Of a stretch of 64,000 nucleotides of DNA, positions 24,383 through 34,190 are shown in pieces. The stretch covers positions 38,447,726-38,511,725 of the forward strand of contig CM064523.1 of assembly GCA_032716605.1 (NCBI GenBank). The letters are read 5' to 3'. Every line of letters begins with the position of its first letter. The stretch's first letter is position 1. A program made the translations under genes and the position numbers. The DNA is from Paralithodes platypus (taxonomy: Eukaryota; Arthropoda; Malacostraca; Decapoda; Lithodidae). The notes under the pieces were generated by a model. It searched no databases, had not been told where the DNA came from, and saw only the letters and a program-made list of their open reading frames with translations.

Positions 24383-24915
24383 AGTTTTTAACCTATTTAC
24401 TTCAAGAAAATGGGGGGGGGGGGGATTGTTCTAGCTAAGACCTCCTATCTGCCTCCTGTGTGATACACTTGTATGTAAAGTTAAGGTTCATGTGATAACC
24501 CCTTCCTAAGACTTCAAACAGTCTAGTCAGCAACATATTTTATTTGTAGTACATCTTATTTTGGTAATAGAGTTCCTGATTCGTACTTGTTATTTTTTGA
24601 GAATAATTGTAAGTACGTATATTCCTCGTTAGTACAAACTATTTTGATAATAGAGTGCATTTTATATTTGTATTTTTATGAAGAAAATATTGATTATATT
24701 TATCATATTCTAGATGCATAGTTTTTGAGTGTCGTAACGTACTGTTCTATCAAACGTAAAGGTTACAACACCACAGGCTAATCCTTAATAAACGCCGCCT
24801 GTAACCCTTTCTTATTTTCATTAAACATTGATCTCATTTTGTGTGTTTGGTTTGACCTTAGTAATTTATTAGTGGTTCAGATATTCTTGATGAATGTCCC
24901 CCTCCAGACTTGTGA
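24383..24915 (+). other. DIRS 3' non-coding region
   Basis: No ORF. G-run at 24412-24424. It ends with a partial echo of the element end (TTTATTAGTGG near 24868) before the internal complementary region. Confidence 0.5.
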
Positions 24916-25014
24916 CATCAATGATGGAGGGGCCACTAATAAATTATAGATTTGAGTCCCGAAGGGAAGAAGGAAAACCTAATATTTAGTAGTGGCCCCG
25001 GAATCATTGACGAA
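24916..25014 (+). repeat. DIRS internal complementary region (circle-junction copy)
   Basis: Its reverse complement reads as the right end of the element (CCCTTCGGGACTCAAA) joined to its left end (TTTATTAGTGGCCCCTCC). An internal copy of both ends, inverted, is the known template for circularisation in DIRS replication. Confidence 0.85.
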
Positions 25015-25079
25015 TCCGGCCCTCCCGCCATCCACTTCCATTCATCTGCTGTATTGATAGAGAGTCTTGATATATCAGT

Positions 25080-25415
25080 GAAGGACATATGCGCCCAGAT
25101 AAGAGCTGGGTGACGCGCAGAATAAACAGCAGACGCATGTTTAACAATTTAATTTTTGTATTTTATACTGTTTTTTTTTTCTAGTAGTGGTACCCACATC
25201 ATAAGGACGAGTCTGTGAGTGTTTTTTAATATTTAAGAGTGTTTCGCTCACGATGATTGGCAATCTTGATGCTTACTCTCCTAGGCGGGTCGTTTGAACG
25301 GCGAGACATTGAGTTCAAAGATAGGCCATGCTTTATTAACGCGCATCGTCAATGATTCCGGGGCCACTACTAAATATTAGGTTTTCCTTCTTCCCTTCGG
25401 GACTCAAACCTATAG
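25080..25415 (-). repeat. DIRS right inverted terminal repeat (uninterrupted)
   Basis: Reverse complement of the left repeat, without the two MITEs. The last bases, from TTTTCCTTCTTCCCTTCGGG to CAAACCTATA, are specific to the right end and match the internal complementary region. Confidence 0.85.
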
Positions 25416-25733
25416 TGTCATAACACCATGAGTAGAACTATTATATAATTATGTCCTATACACAAAGACAGATGAGTCAGGACCAATGTTCTTGAATGTC
25501 TATAAACCTTTTCTTATACTGTGGACATTCAAGTTGGGAAGCATGTCTATGATTTGGTATTCAGCAATATCTTTCAAGATATCTGTCATTGTCTTGGCGG
25601 ATTATGTCTGGAAGATACCTTAAGTGCAGCATTTTAACAGGGCAGCCAATTCAGAGATCCCTAAAAATCATTGGGACTGAAAGCACGGTAAAACTGTTGC
25701 CAACATACGCCAAATATCTTATATCAATATGCC

Positions 25734-26024
25734 GGTGACAGGTCAGTTGAACCTGTGCCGCTTCAACCAGTGACACTTTAAGCAATGCTAACTCAACCAG
25801 TGGTCACTTCAACCAGTGACCATTTCAACCAGTGACCATTTTAACCAGTAGGTTAGGTTACGCTAGGTTAGGTTAGGTGAGTTAGGTTAGATTAGGTTAG
25901 GTTAGGTTACTGGTTAAAATGGTCACTGGTTGAAATGGTCACTGGTTGAAGTGGCCACTGGTTGAGTTAGCACTGGTTAAAGTGGCACTGGTTGAAGTGG
26001 CACTGGTTCAACTGACATGGAACC
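25734..26024 (-). mobile_element. Foldback element with 9-bp target duplication, copy 2
   Basis: Flanked by CAATATGCC at 25725-25733 and 26025-26033. Ends GGTGACAGGTCAGTTGAACC and, on the minus strand, GGTTCCATGTCAGTTGAACC. These are the same two unequal ends as copy 1 but in opposite order, so it sits in reverse orientation. The arms are built from repeated words such as CAACCAGTGACCATTT. The centre (about 25851-25913) is a run of TTAGG-like repeats. A 9-bp duplication is compatible with Mutator-like elements. No transposase. Confidence 0.88.
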
Positions 26025-26033
26025 CAATATGCC

Positions 26034-26266
26034 TCTACCTCTTTACTAATATCAATGATACAAATGGTGAGAATAAGCTTACAAAACAAGCATATTGTAC
26101 ATGAATTTATACGATAGCGAAGGACCTAGCACTGGACAATGTAAAACCAATATTTGTATTATTATCATTATCATATATATTATTATTATTATTGTAATAA
26201 TTATTAGTGTTATTAATATTATTATTATTAGTAATAGTAGTAGTATATACAATATATATATATTTT

Positions 26267-26317
<51 letters not shown>

Positions 26318-26326
26318 TTTTTTTTA
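26034..26326. other. Microsatellites, no gene
   Basis: ATT-type repeats (26160-26235), a TA run (about 26273-26299) and a T run (26300-26325). The T run abuts the Penelope-like copy and may be a tail-type junction. Confidence 0.6.
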
Positions 26327-26491
26327 ATACATACGAGGTTGAAAGAAATGGCAATTTCTGCGTTGGAAATTTTATTATTCAAAGTTTCCAGGTCTCTGAT
26401 GAGTTTTCGCTGGGTGGCAGGAAGTAGATGAAGGAGATGAGCAAAATTCATGGTGGTACAGGGTTACATTAAAGTACATGAAGATACAGGA

Positions 26492-26529
26492 TATACGACG
26501 CGTTTCACTGGACAACCAGCATTATCAAG
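26492..26529 (-). ncRNA. Hammerhead-ribozyme-like motif (Penelope copy 1)
   Basis: Minus strand: TTGATAA, a stem GCTGG/CCAGT with loop TTGT, GAAA, a 3-bp stem with loop CGT, then GTA. This is the order of a minimal hammerhead (CUGANGA, stem II, GAAA, stem III, UH). Two core positions differ from consensus (first C to T, last G to A), so activity is doubtful. Confidence 0.45.
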
Positions 26530-26665
26530 TAAGGAAGGAATTATATAAAAGGTAAACAGGAAGGGTATATATAGAGGGTGGAGGATCAGAGGAGGCGGAA
26601 AACAGGGGGCAAAAGTCTGCTATTGGTGGAGGGGTAATCTAGGAGAGAGAAAGGGGGTAACCGCT

Positions 26666-27600
26666 TCACGCATACGCATTGCGCACTGGATGCGGGATGG
26701 TGGTCGGTAGGTGGGGTCGAAGCTGATTGGCTGCGTGTCGAGGGGCGTGGCCTAAGTTGTGTGGCGCCTGCGGAAGACGAAGCTGAAGGAGGTAGCGCGG
26801 GGGCTGCGTCAAGGGCACCGGGGGGCGAGGAGGGGTGTTAGGTCCTGTAGGGTAGTGCCTTTTGGCAGAAGGAAGGATCTGAAGGTCCAGAGTTTGGTTG
26901 TTGATGTTGGGATGTAAGGCTTGGATATATAAAGCTTCGAGTATAGGTAATCTCCTTGGGTCACTTTCTTTATCGAGTATGGTGGTGTGTTTCTCTAACT
27001 CGTTGCGTGTGAGGTGAGGGTGGTTAGGGGTGAGATAGTGGTCTTTGATGGCTCCAGCCTGAAGGTGAATAGTTAACCGACGTGAAAGACGAGTCTGCGT
27101 CATATCAATATAGGAATGAGGTCCACAGTCCTCATAATTACAGGTATGTTGGTAAATGACGTGATCGTCGGTCATCGGGCTCTTTATCTTGGTGGAGGCT
27201 GGTTTGTTGCGGAGTACGAGGTTGGAGGTCTTGGGGGATTTGTAATAAATTATTAATTTGATTTTGTTTTCCGGGTTGGTTGGGTGGACATGCTTGGAGA
27301 TTATTTCTTTTAAGACGTGCTCGTCATTTTTGTGTTCAGAGGACATGTAATTGCGGTAGAAGATCTTAATTTCATTGGGGGGGTCAATGTTGGGAGGGCT
27401 TTGGGTGTACCATTTTTCAAGATGGTGGTTGATGGTGCTGGAGATGTCGGAGTTGGAGTATCCGTTATTTACTAAAACTTGGGATAGTCTTTCTAGTTCC
27501 TGGTGGGTGTCGGCCCAGGTAGAGCAGTGCGTGAGGGCTCTCCTAACAGAGGCGGAGATGGAGGATAGAAGATAACGGCGGGGGCATTCACTATCGCCGT
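26666..27600 (-). CDS. Penelope GIY-YIG endonuclease (copy 1)
   Basis: Open from the post-RT region to a stop at 26666. Key words: IIYYKSPKTSNLVLRNKP, DDHVIYQHTCNYEDCG, then SYIDMTQTRLSRRLTIHLQA, the YIG-T-R-L-RL-H signature of GIY-YIG nucleases. In this copy the YIG glycine is replaced by Asp (YID), while copy 2 keeps YIG. In complete elements this domain nicks target DNA for priming. The C-terminus is proline-rich and diverges from copy 2 through a frameshift. Upstream RT is missing, so it is a fragment. Confidence 0.82.
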
Positions 27601-27714
27601 TGAGGCATTGTCCTGTGTTAGTTGGTTTAATGTAGACATCTTGAAAAATGGTACACCCAAAGCCCTCCCAACATTGACCCCCCCAATGAAATTAAGATCT
27701 TCTACCGCAATTAC

Positions 27715-28389
27715 ATGTCCTCTGAACACAAAAATGACGAGGCCGTCTTAAAAGAAATAATCTCCAAGCATGTCCACCCAACCAACCCGGAAAACAAAAT
27801 CAAATTAATAATTTATTACAAATCCCCCAAGACATCCAACCTCGTTCTCCGCAACAAACCAGCCTCCACCAAGATAAAGAGCCTGATGACCGACGATCAC
27901 GTCATTTACCAACATACCTGTAGTTATGAGGACTGTGGACCTCATTCCTATATTGGTATGACGCAGACTCGTCTTTCACGTCGGTTAACTCTTCACCTTC
28001 AGGCTGGAGCCATCAAAGACCACTATCTCACCCCTAACCACCCTCACCTCACACGCAACGAGTTAGAGAAACACACCACCATACTCGATAAAGAAAGTGA
28101 CCCAAGGAGATTACCTATACTCGAAGCTTTATATATCCAAGCCTTACATCCCAACATCAACAACCAAACTCTGGACCTTCAGATCCTTCCTTCTGCCAAA
28201 AGGCACTACCCTACAGGACCTAACACCCCTCCTCGCCCCCCGGTGCCCTTGACGCAGCCCCCTGCGCTACCTCCTTCAGCTTCGTCTTCCGCAGGCGCCA
28301 CACAACTTAGGCCACGCCCCTCGACACGCAGCCAATCAGCTTCGACCCCACCTACCGACCACCATCCCGCATCCAGTGCGCATGCGTGA
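27715..28389 (+). CDS. Penelope GIY-YIG endonuclease (copy 2)
   Basis: ATG at 27715 (MSSEHKNDEAVLKEIISKHV); the reading frame is already open upstream. It contains DDHVIYQHTCSYEDCG and the intact signature SYIGMTQTRLSRRLTLHLQA, followed by a conserved HTTILDKESDPRRLPILEAL block. The proline-rich tail ends at 28389. It retains the YIG residues lost in copy 1. It lacks an RT and would depend on a complete element elsewhere. Confidence 0.83.
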   Translation: MSSEHKNDEAVLKEIISKHVHPTNPENKIKLIIYYKSPKTSNLVLRNKPASTKIKSLMTDDHVIYQHTCSYEDCGPHSYIGMTQTRLSRRLTLHLQAGAIKDHYLTPNHPHLTRNELEKHTTILDKESDPRRLPILEALYIQALHPNINNQTLDLQILPSAKRHYPTGPNTPPRPPVPLTQPPALPPSASSSAGATQLRPRPSTRSQSASTPPTDHHPASSAHA

Positions 28390-28525
28390 AGCGGTTACCC
28401 CCTTTCTCTCTCCTAGATTACCCCTCCACCAATAGCAGACTTTTGCCCCCTGTTTTCCGCCTCCTCTGATCCTCCACCCTCTATATATACCCTTCCTGTT
28501 TACCTTTTATATCATTCCTTCCTTA

Positions 28526-28563
28526 CTTGATAATGCTGGTTGTCCAGTGAAACGCGTCGTATA
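28526..28563 (+). ncRNA. Hammerhead-ribozyme-like motif (Penelope copy 2)
   Basis: Same sequence as the copy-1 motif: TTGATAA, stem GCTGG/CCAGT, GAAA, 3-bp stem III, GTA. It lies about 140 bp downstream of the endonuclease stop, the region where Penelope-like elements are known to carry hammerheads. Confidence 0.45.
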
Positions 28564-29810
28564 TCCTGTATCTTCATGTACTTTAATGTAACCCTGTACC
28601 GCCATGAATTTTGCTCATCTCCTTCATCTACTTCCTGCCACCCAGCGAAAACTCATCAGAGACCTGGAAACTTTGAATAATAAAATTTCCAACGCAGAAA
28701 TTGCCATTTCTTTCAACCTCGTATGTATTAAAGAAAATTTATTACCTGGCTTTACCAACATATATATATATTAACTACGTAAATTGGTTGGATAGGATGC
28801 GTCTTGTCACTCTCTCACTAAATGTATATGTGATGTTTATCTCTCACCAAATTCAACCGACTATCCAAAATTCTTTGGCTATCTTACTTCTAAAATGGAC
28901 CACATTCTATCCATCACTCCCTTCTCTGAATTCTCCATCTTAGGAGATTTCAATGTTCACCACCACCAATGGCTCTCCTTTCATCTCACTGACCAACCTG
29001 GAAAACAAGCCTACATCATTTCCATCCTAAATGACCTAGAACAGTTAGTTCAACACCCTACCCGTATCCCGGACCACCCTGGAGATCAGCCCAACATTCT
29101 TGACATATTTCTTACCTTTAATCCTTCTGCTTACACTATAAATCTTCTCTCTCTCTCTCTCTCTTGGGCTCCTCCGATCCTAACTTGTCCCATCTCTCCA
29201 ATACGGCCTTATGACCCCCCCCCCCCCCAGCTGGCAGTATTTGTGGCATTTTGGCACTGCCGACTGGGAGGAACATTGCCAATACTTCTTTGATTTCCTA
29301 TGGTATTATTTTCTATTCTGTGACCGGGGACCCTCAGAGTGTGTTGAGCGCATTACCAAGGCAATCCTTTAAAACAAGGAAGCACACATTCCATTTTCTT
29401 TCTCTCAGTCTAATGCAATTCTATCTTGGTTTACTCACGCTTGTTCTACTGGTGTCCACAATAAGAAGGAAGTATTCAAACGGTACCCTCGCATTCAAAC
29501 TCAAGATTCTCATGTTTTTTTGTTTTTTTCCTGCCCAGAATCAAAGTCAAATCTGTTCTTCGACTAGTCTAAAACTCTTTCATCAATAACAAATATTTTG
29601 AACTTTGCAACTCTAGCTCTTCCAAAGCTTTCTGTCATCTAGCCAAAAACCTCTCTAACTATTTTATTTCCTCGTCTTTCCCACTTCTCCACTTTGACGG
29701 CACCACCATCACATAAATCTTCTGAACAAGCTAAACTCCTAACTCAAAATTGCGCTTCCATGCTGACTAGGCAAACTATTTCGTCTCTGTCTTATGCTTT
29801 CATTAATTTT

Positions 29811-30151
29811 TCAAGTACATTGGGGTTTTAATGAAGGTTAAATGTTATGAACGGTGTGTTCCTTAATTTATATGGGTTCAGGAATTAATGTATAGCGAGG
29901 CCGGTCCTTAGTGATCTTAGCCCCATTCATTGTTCTTCCCTATCACTAAAACATTAGGTTTTCCCTAATGCAGTTGGGTCTGTGTACATCATTAGATTGA
30001 TATCCAAAATTCGAAAATGGATATTAATCGTGATCGTGTACTCAACCTTTAACTGTGTTGGTAGTGTAATGGTTTAGATGCTTATGTTCTGGGTGTGGTG
30101 TCCCGAGATATCATATGTTTTTCATAAATATACTCAATTACATTGGGGTTT
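29811..30151. mobile_element. Unidentified insert between direct repeats in Jockey LINE
   Basis: TCAAGTACATTGGGGTTT (29811-29828) recurs as TCAATTACATTGGGGTTT (30134-30151), bounding about 305 bp that interrupts the LINE between its EN and RT. Inside there is an A-box-like TAGTGTAATGG near 30065 but no good B-box. The repeat looks like a long target duplication, as left by a SINE or LINE. Confidence 0.5.
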
Positions 30152-30423
30152 GTAATGATGGATTAATATTAACTTAATTTCCTCTAACTTCATTCCTTCT
30201 TGCTGGAAGTTTGCTCTTATTCAACCTGTCCCAAATAACGGTGACCGCTCTCAAACCTCCAACTATCGTCCAATTGCTCTCATTTGTTGCATCTCCAATG
30301 ATTTTAAAGATATTCTAAATTCAAAAATGTTTACGCATTTATCTTCCCATACCCTACTTTCTGATCGCCATAAAGGTTTCCTTAAGGGTCGGTCTACTGG
30401 TGATTTATTTTATTTTTTTGTAT

Positions 30424-30426
30424 ATA

Positions 30427-30481
<55 letters not shown>
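30424..30481. repeat. TA microsatellite at SINE tail
   Basis: Uninterrupted AT repeats adjoining the poly-T of the reversed SINE. Confidence 0.9.
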
Positions 30482-30512
<31 letters not shown>

Positions 30513-30994
30513 TATATTCCAACTACTCCCTCTTAGGCATAGGCTGAGAGCATGTATATCCAACCGCTGAGCACGGTGAAGCCTGTGAGGTCTTGTTCCA
30601 GTCCAGGGAGTGAGACATGTCAAGCACTTAGAGTTCTACTCATGGCTCGAAGCAGCCCCATATCTGAAGCTGCTCCGCCTTCGTGCTTCACTGTCTCACC
30701 CCCAGGACTCGGAACCTCACTCTCAGAACGCCACCTATGGAACAATTAACTCGCCTGCATTTCCCCCCTGTAGTATATTTTGAATATGGGAATATTCATA
30801 TAATGCTATTTAATCAGGGAACAATGAGGGTATCTTGTTGGCGTTTCGGTGGGTTTTGTGGTAATGCACTAATACTAGGTACAGCACAAATTCCATCCCA
30901 AAAATATCTTCCCATTGATATATCGGGATTCGAACCCGGGACCATTGGATTACCAGTCCTGTTGCAACTTGCAAGACCACTCCACCACACCTAC
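30482..30994 (-). mobile_element. tRNA-derived SINE, copy 2 (in Jockey LINE)
   Basis: Same element as 17173-17744. Minus-strand head GTGTGGTGGAGTGGTC (A-box), B-box GGTTCGAATCC (perfect consensus), body and poly-A tail (poly-T 30482-30511). About 60 bp of the body present in copy 1 is missing. It splits the Jockey RT between GRSTGDL and DISKAF. Confidence 0.86.
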
Positions 30995-32220
30995 CCTTGC
31001 CGAAATTACTAAATTGCTTATATTAATAACTAATGATAATGGACTTCGATGAGACATTTTATATTATGGTAGACATATCAAAAGCCTTTGATAGAGTCTG
31101 GCACAAAACTGAAATGTCCAAACTACCCTCCTTCGGTCCCTCTGTCTGTGTCTTTGTCTCTAATTTCCTTTCTGACCGTTCCTTATCAGCAGTTGTGGAA
31201 GGCCATCGCTCGCGTGCTCTACCTATCAACTCAGCGTTCTGTCCTGCCTTCAGTTATTTTTTCTAATATTATTATTTGTTTATCTCATCAATTGTATCTT
31301 CTAGTTTTATCCATTCTTCTGTTGATGACTCTACCCTACACCATTCAGCTAATTCCTCACAGCAACCCAGCATGTAATCACTCTAAAAGTCATAAAACAC
31401 CTATCTTCTGATTTATAAAATATTTCTGATTGGAGAGAAAATCTTGCTATTTTCAATGCCTCCATAAAACAATTTCTCCATTAAACTACCTGTTGCAATC
31501 TTCCAAGACTATCAATAATTCTTCAACATTACACAAATCAACCTTTCATCTTCTCTCAATATTTTTTCATCCAACCTTTCATGGAAACATCAAATTACCA
31601 TTCTTGCTAAGACAGATTCCCAGAAGTTAGGTGTGCTCAACCGTCTCCGTGGGGACTACACCCTGCACAGTTTTTTGCTCTTTAAAGTGGTACAGCGCGC
31701 CCATGTATCGCATATCGTTTGCATGTGTGGGGAGGTTCCACCCACACCGCACTTCTTGAAAGAGTAGAGTCAAAAGAATTTTGCCTTATCAACTCGCCTC
31801 CTTTTGCTAGTTCCTTACAATCTCTTTCTATGCGCCGCAATGTTACATCTTTTGTATTCTTTTATCGCTTCTACAACAATCAGTGTTCTTCAGAGCTCTC
31901 TCATTGTATACCCCATCCCTTATGGCGAGTTTTAATCACAAGCCTTTCAACACAATTCCACTCCTATTCTGTCCAGATCTCCCACCCAAGAATTGGCAAA
32001 AATTATCCCAGTCTTTCTTCAACTCAACAAGTGAACTTTGGAACTCTATATCAATCGTGTTTCATCCTATGACTTAGACTGCATTAAACTTTGTGTGTCC
32101 AGGCATTTTGATCCCAACGTCCCTTGATTTGGCCCTCTAACACTCTTTGGGGGAGACCCTCATTACAGGCAGCCTGCCTTTCGTGTCCATCATATGCATA
32201 ACAAAAAATACAAATATAAT

Positions 32221-32244
32221 ACAATACAATACAATACAATACAA

Positions 32245-32276
<32 letters not shown>

Positions 32277-32473
32277 CAGTATATATGGTTTTGTAAATGA
32301 TAAGTAGGACAAGAGCCACAACAACAACAAATGTATATGTGGAGATATATTTGCATATTTCCGGACGTATCTCGCATCCATCTTCAGGCTTGGACATAAG
32401 ATCCTGAATTAAAAATAATATAAACCAAAAATGCAGTTCCTTGATACATAAATTGTAAATAATCTCAGCTATT

Positions 32474-32513
<40 letters not shown>

Positions 32514-33300
32514 TTTTATGAGAACCTCAGCAGGTGATCTTGGACACCGCAACTTCCATATTAGTAGGGCAATGAGAAGAAATACGTTGTGGAACATCAT
32601 GTTGATTTATTCTAATTTTCGGCGACGTCACGCAGCCATCTTTAATAAAGGGTTACCAACAGATCCTAAAATAATAGTATAACTCTGTATATATTGCTAA
32701 AAAAGGGATCACTAAAATGTTATACATTGTTGAACACGTGGCAATTTGCTTATCTAAGAAATAATTAAACAACATAATTCTGGCCAACTAGGCAATTCTT
32801 GAATATAAAATAAATCTACGGCTAGACAACATCCAAATTCAAAATAGCTAAATTTCAATGCAACAATAGAAATACAAAACACATTACATATCAAATGTAT
32901 ATGTTATTATTTATTTTTCATTTCAAATATCATTCTGAACTGTAAAGGTTAAAATCTATTAAATTGATCACCTACCGCTAAACAGCGTCCAAAGTATTAT
33001 GCTAATATTCAACCATGTGAAGGCAAAACTTTGCAAAAACAATCATATTATACGAGAATATTAAAATGAAGGACTTTACAAAAGAGTTCAAATTATCTTG
33101 TACTACAAATTAATATCAAATGCTAGTAATCCTAATCACATCGAACCGCAACATAAAGCAAAGAAGTACATTTGAATTTCTTTACTCTAGGAATCAAAAG
33201 ATAAGTGTTGATATTCATAAAAAGGAAAATTGTCACAAACAAATCGAACTCACCATGACACCACCAGTCTCCTATGAAAGACGATGAGGGACTGATTAAC
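32221..33300 (-). pseudogene. Penelope-like 3' remnants with hammerhead-like motifs
   Basis: Two minus-strand stretches end in the kind of motif found in Penelope 3' regions: CCTGAAGATGG with GGAAATATGC (32388-32350) and AAAGATGGCTGCG with GCCGAAAATT (32648-32610). Each is followed on the minus strand by AT-rich sequence or TA repeats (32246-32285, 32478-32510). No ORF. The remainder (32660-33300) is AT-rich without a recognised domain. Confidence 0.5.
32344..32388 (-). ncRNA. Hammerhead-like motif with consensus CTGAAGA core
   Basis: Minus strand: CTGAAGA (fits CUGANGA exactly), a GGA...TCC stem II, GAAA, then ATAT/ATAT stem III with loop GCAA. This is the best match of the four in the window. 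Stem I was not established. Confidence 0.5.
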
Positions 33301-33606
33301 TGAACAAATGTTAGCCCTATATGTAAACTCACTATATGGTGAAAGTTAAACGAAATAAAATGAAAAACCAAACTATAGGAACACCCAAAAAGCAACCAAA
33401 TGTACCTAATAATGAACCTTCAACTATTATTGACAAGATTTATTTCTGGTTTGTGCTTATTTATTATAAAATTTCGCCTATTAAAGCCTCATACGTGCTT
33501 CTAAACCTGCCGATGATTTCAAAATCCCTCTCCGAAAAAGGGTGATCTTAATTACGGGGGGAAAACAAAACAGGATAAAAAACTGGGTGTTGGAAATTTT
33601 AACTGA

Positions 33607-34190
33607 ATGAAAACTCAATGGAACAGTATTACTTCGTTGGTTCTAATGAGAGAAGATCTTGACTTGCTTAAGGAACTTGGTAACAACAAGGATATAATAA
33701 TAGTGAAACCCGATAAAGGTAAAGGAGTGGTAATTATGGACATGTCTGACTATTTGGAAAACATGGGAATAATTCTTCGTGACAAGTACATGGGGAAGTC
33801 TTTGCGAACAATGTCAGATTAGAAGACAAACTAAATATATTACCGAGACCCATTCGAGACAAAATTGGTAATGAAACTTATGATTTTTTATATGCATCTG
33901 GAACGAAACCTGGTATTCTGTTTGGGTAGCCTAAATTTCAAAAAATAGGAAACCCCCTTAGACCTATCATTTCATCCATTGGAACTGCAGCATACACTTT
34001 AGAAAAATTATTACAACCCCTAATAACTCCTCTAACTCACAATGAATATTCTGTAAAGAACTCTAAGGTATTGCTGACGAAATATCAAATTTAAATTTAC
34101 CTAATAATATTTATTTAGCAAGTTACGATGTATAGTCTTGGTTTACAAATGCACCACTGGATGAAACTTTAGATATAATTCTAGATAAAT
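33607..34190 (+). pseudogene. Penelope-like reverse transcriptase fragment
   Basis: Contains IIIVKPDKGKGVVIMD, then FQKIGNPLRPIISSIGTAAY and HNEYSVKNSK, and a degenerate SFDV-SLFTN-P-type motif (YDV, stop, SWFTNAPLDETLDIIL). These are the RT fingers and palm motif A of Penelope-like elements. Stops at 33820, 33928 and 34133 break it. It is cut at about 34190 where an unrelated LINE RT begins. Confidence 0.78.

Larger units (their letters stand above)
13664..25415 (+). mobile_element. DIRS-type retrotransposon, decayed, with nested insertions
   Basis: Complete in outline. There is a left inverted terminal repeat (from 13664), a gag-like ORF (18019-21.7 kb), RT/RNase H (21.7-23.2 kb), a tyrosine recombinase (23.38-24.38 kb), an internal complementary region (24916-25014) and a right inverted terminal repeat (25080-25415). 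This inverted-repeat plus tyrosine-recombinase layout is diagnostic of DIRS elements, which integrate without an integrase or target duplication. The span is about 11.7 kb because of later insertions: MITEs at 13811-14298, 14377-14611 and 20086-20788, a LINE fragment with a SINE at about 15.88-17.9 kb, and a foldback element at 23017-23200. Frameshifts and stops in every ORF mark it as dead. Confidence 0.88.
26327..27637 (-). mobile_element. Penelope-like element, 3' half, copy 1
   Basis: On the minus strand it begins with YIKPTNTGQCLNGDSECPRR and RRALTHCSTW, the region just after the RT in Penelope-like elements. It continues through LVNNGYSN into the GIY-YIG endonuclease and ends in a non-coding tail with a hammerhead-like motif and the word CAACCTCGTATGTATT. 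Copy 2 is its mirror image to the right. No RT is present in either copy. Confidence 0.85.
27638..28735 (+). mobile_element. Penelope-like element, 3' half, copy 2
   Basis: Near-identical inverted copy of 26327-27424. The arms start at the shared word CATCTTGAAAAATGG and end at AATACATACGAGGTTG or its complement. Copy 1 extends about 210 bp further upstream and forms the spacer. Inverted partial copies are a known arrangement of Penelope-like elements. Confidence 0.85.
28780..32220 (+). pseudogene. Jockey-like LINE, decayed, with SINE and other insertions
   Basis: Endonuclease: FSILGDFNVHHHQWLSF and QHPTRIPDHPGDQPNILDIF near 28930-29110, a pattern I associate with Jockey-like (BS/X-element) LINEs abundant in crabs. 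RT: SNYRPIALICC (30262), RHKGFLKGRSTGDL (30370), then after the SINE DISKAFDRVWHK (31075) and a damaged GHRSRALPINS block. C-terminus: HVWGGSTHTALLERVESKEF (31720) and SLMRRNVTSFVFFYRFYNNQ-type sequence. The 3' UTR (32065-32210) matches 63130-63280. Many stops. A direct-repeat-bounded insert lies at 29829-30133 and a SINE at 30482-30994. Confidence 0.8.
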
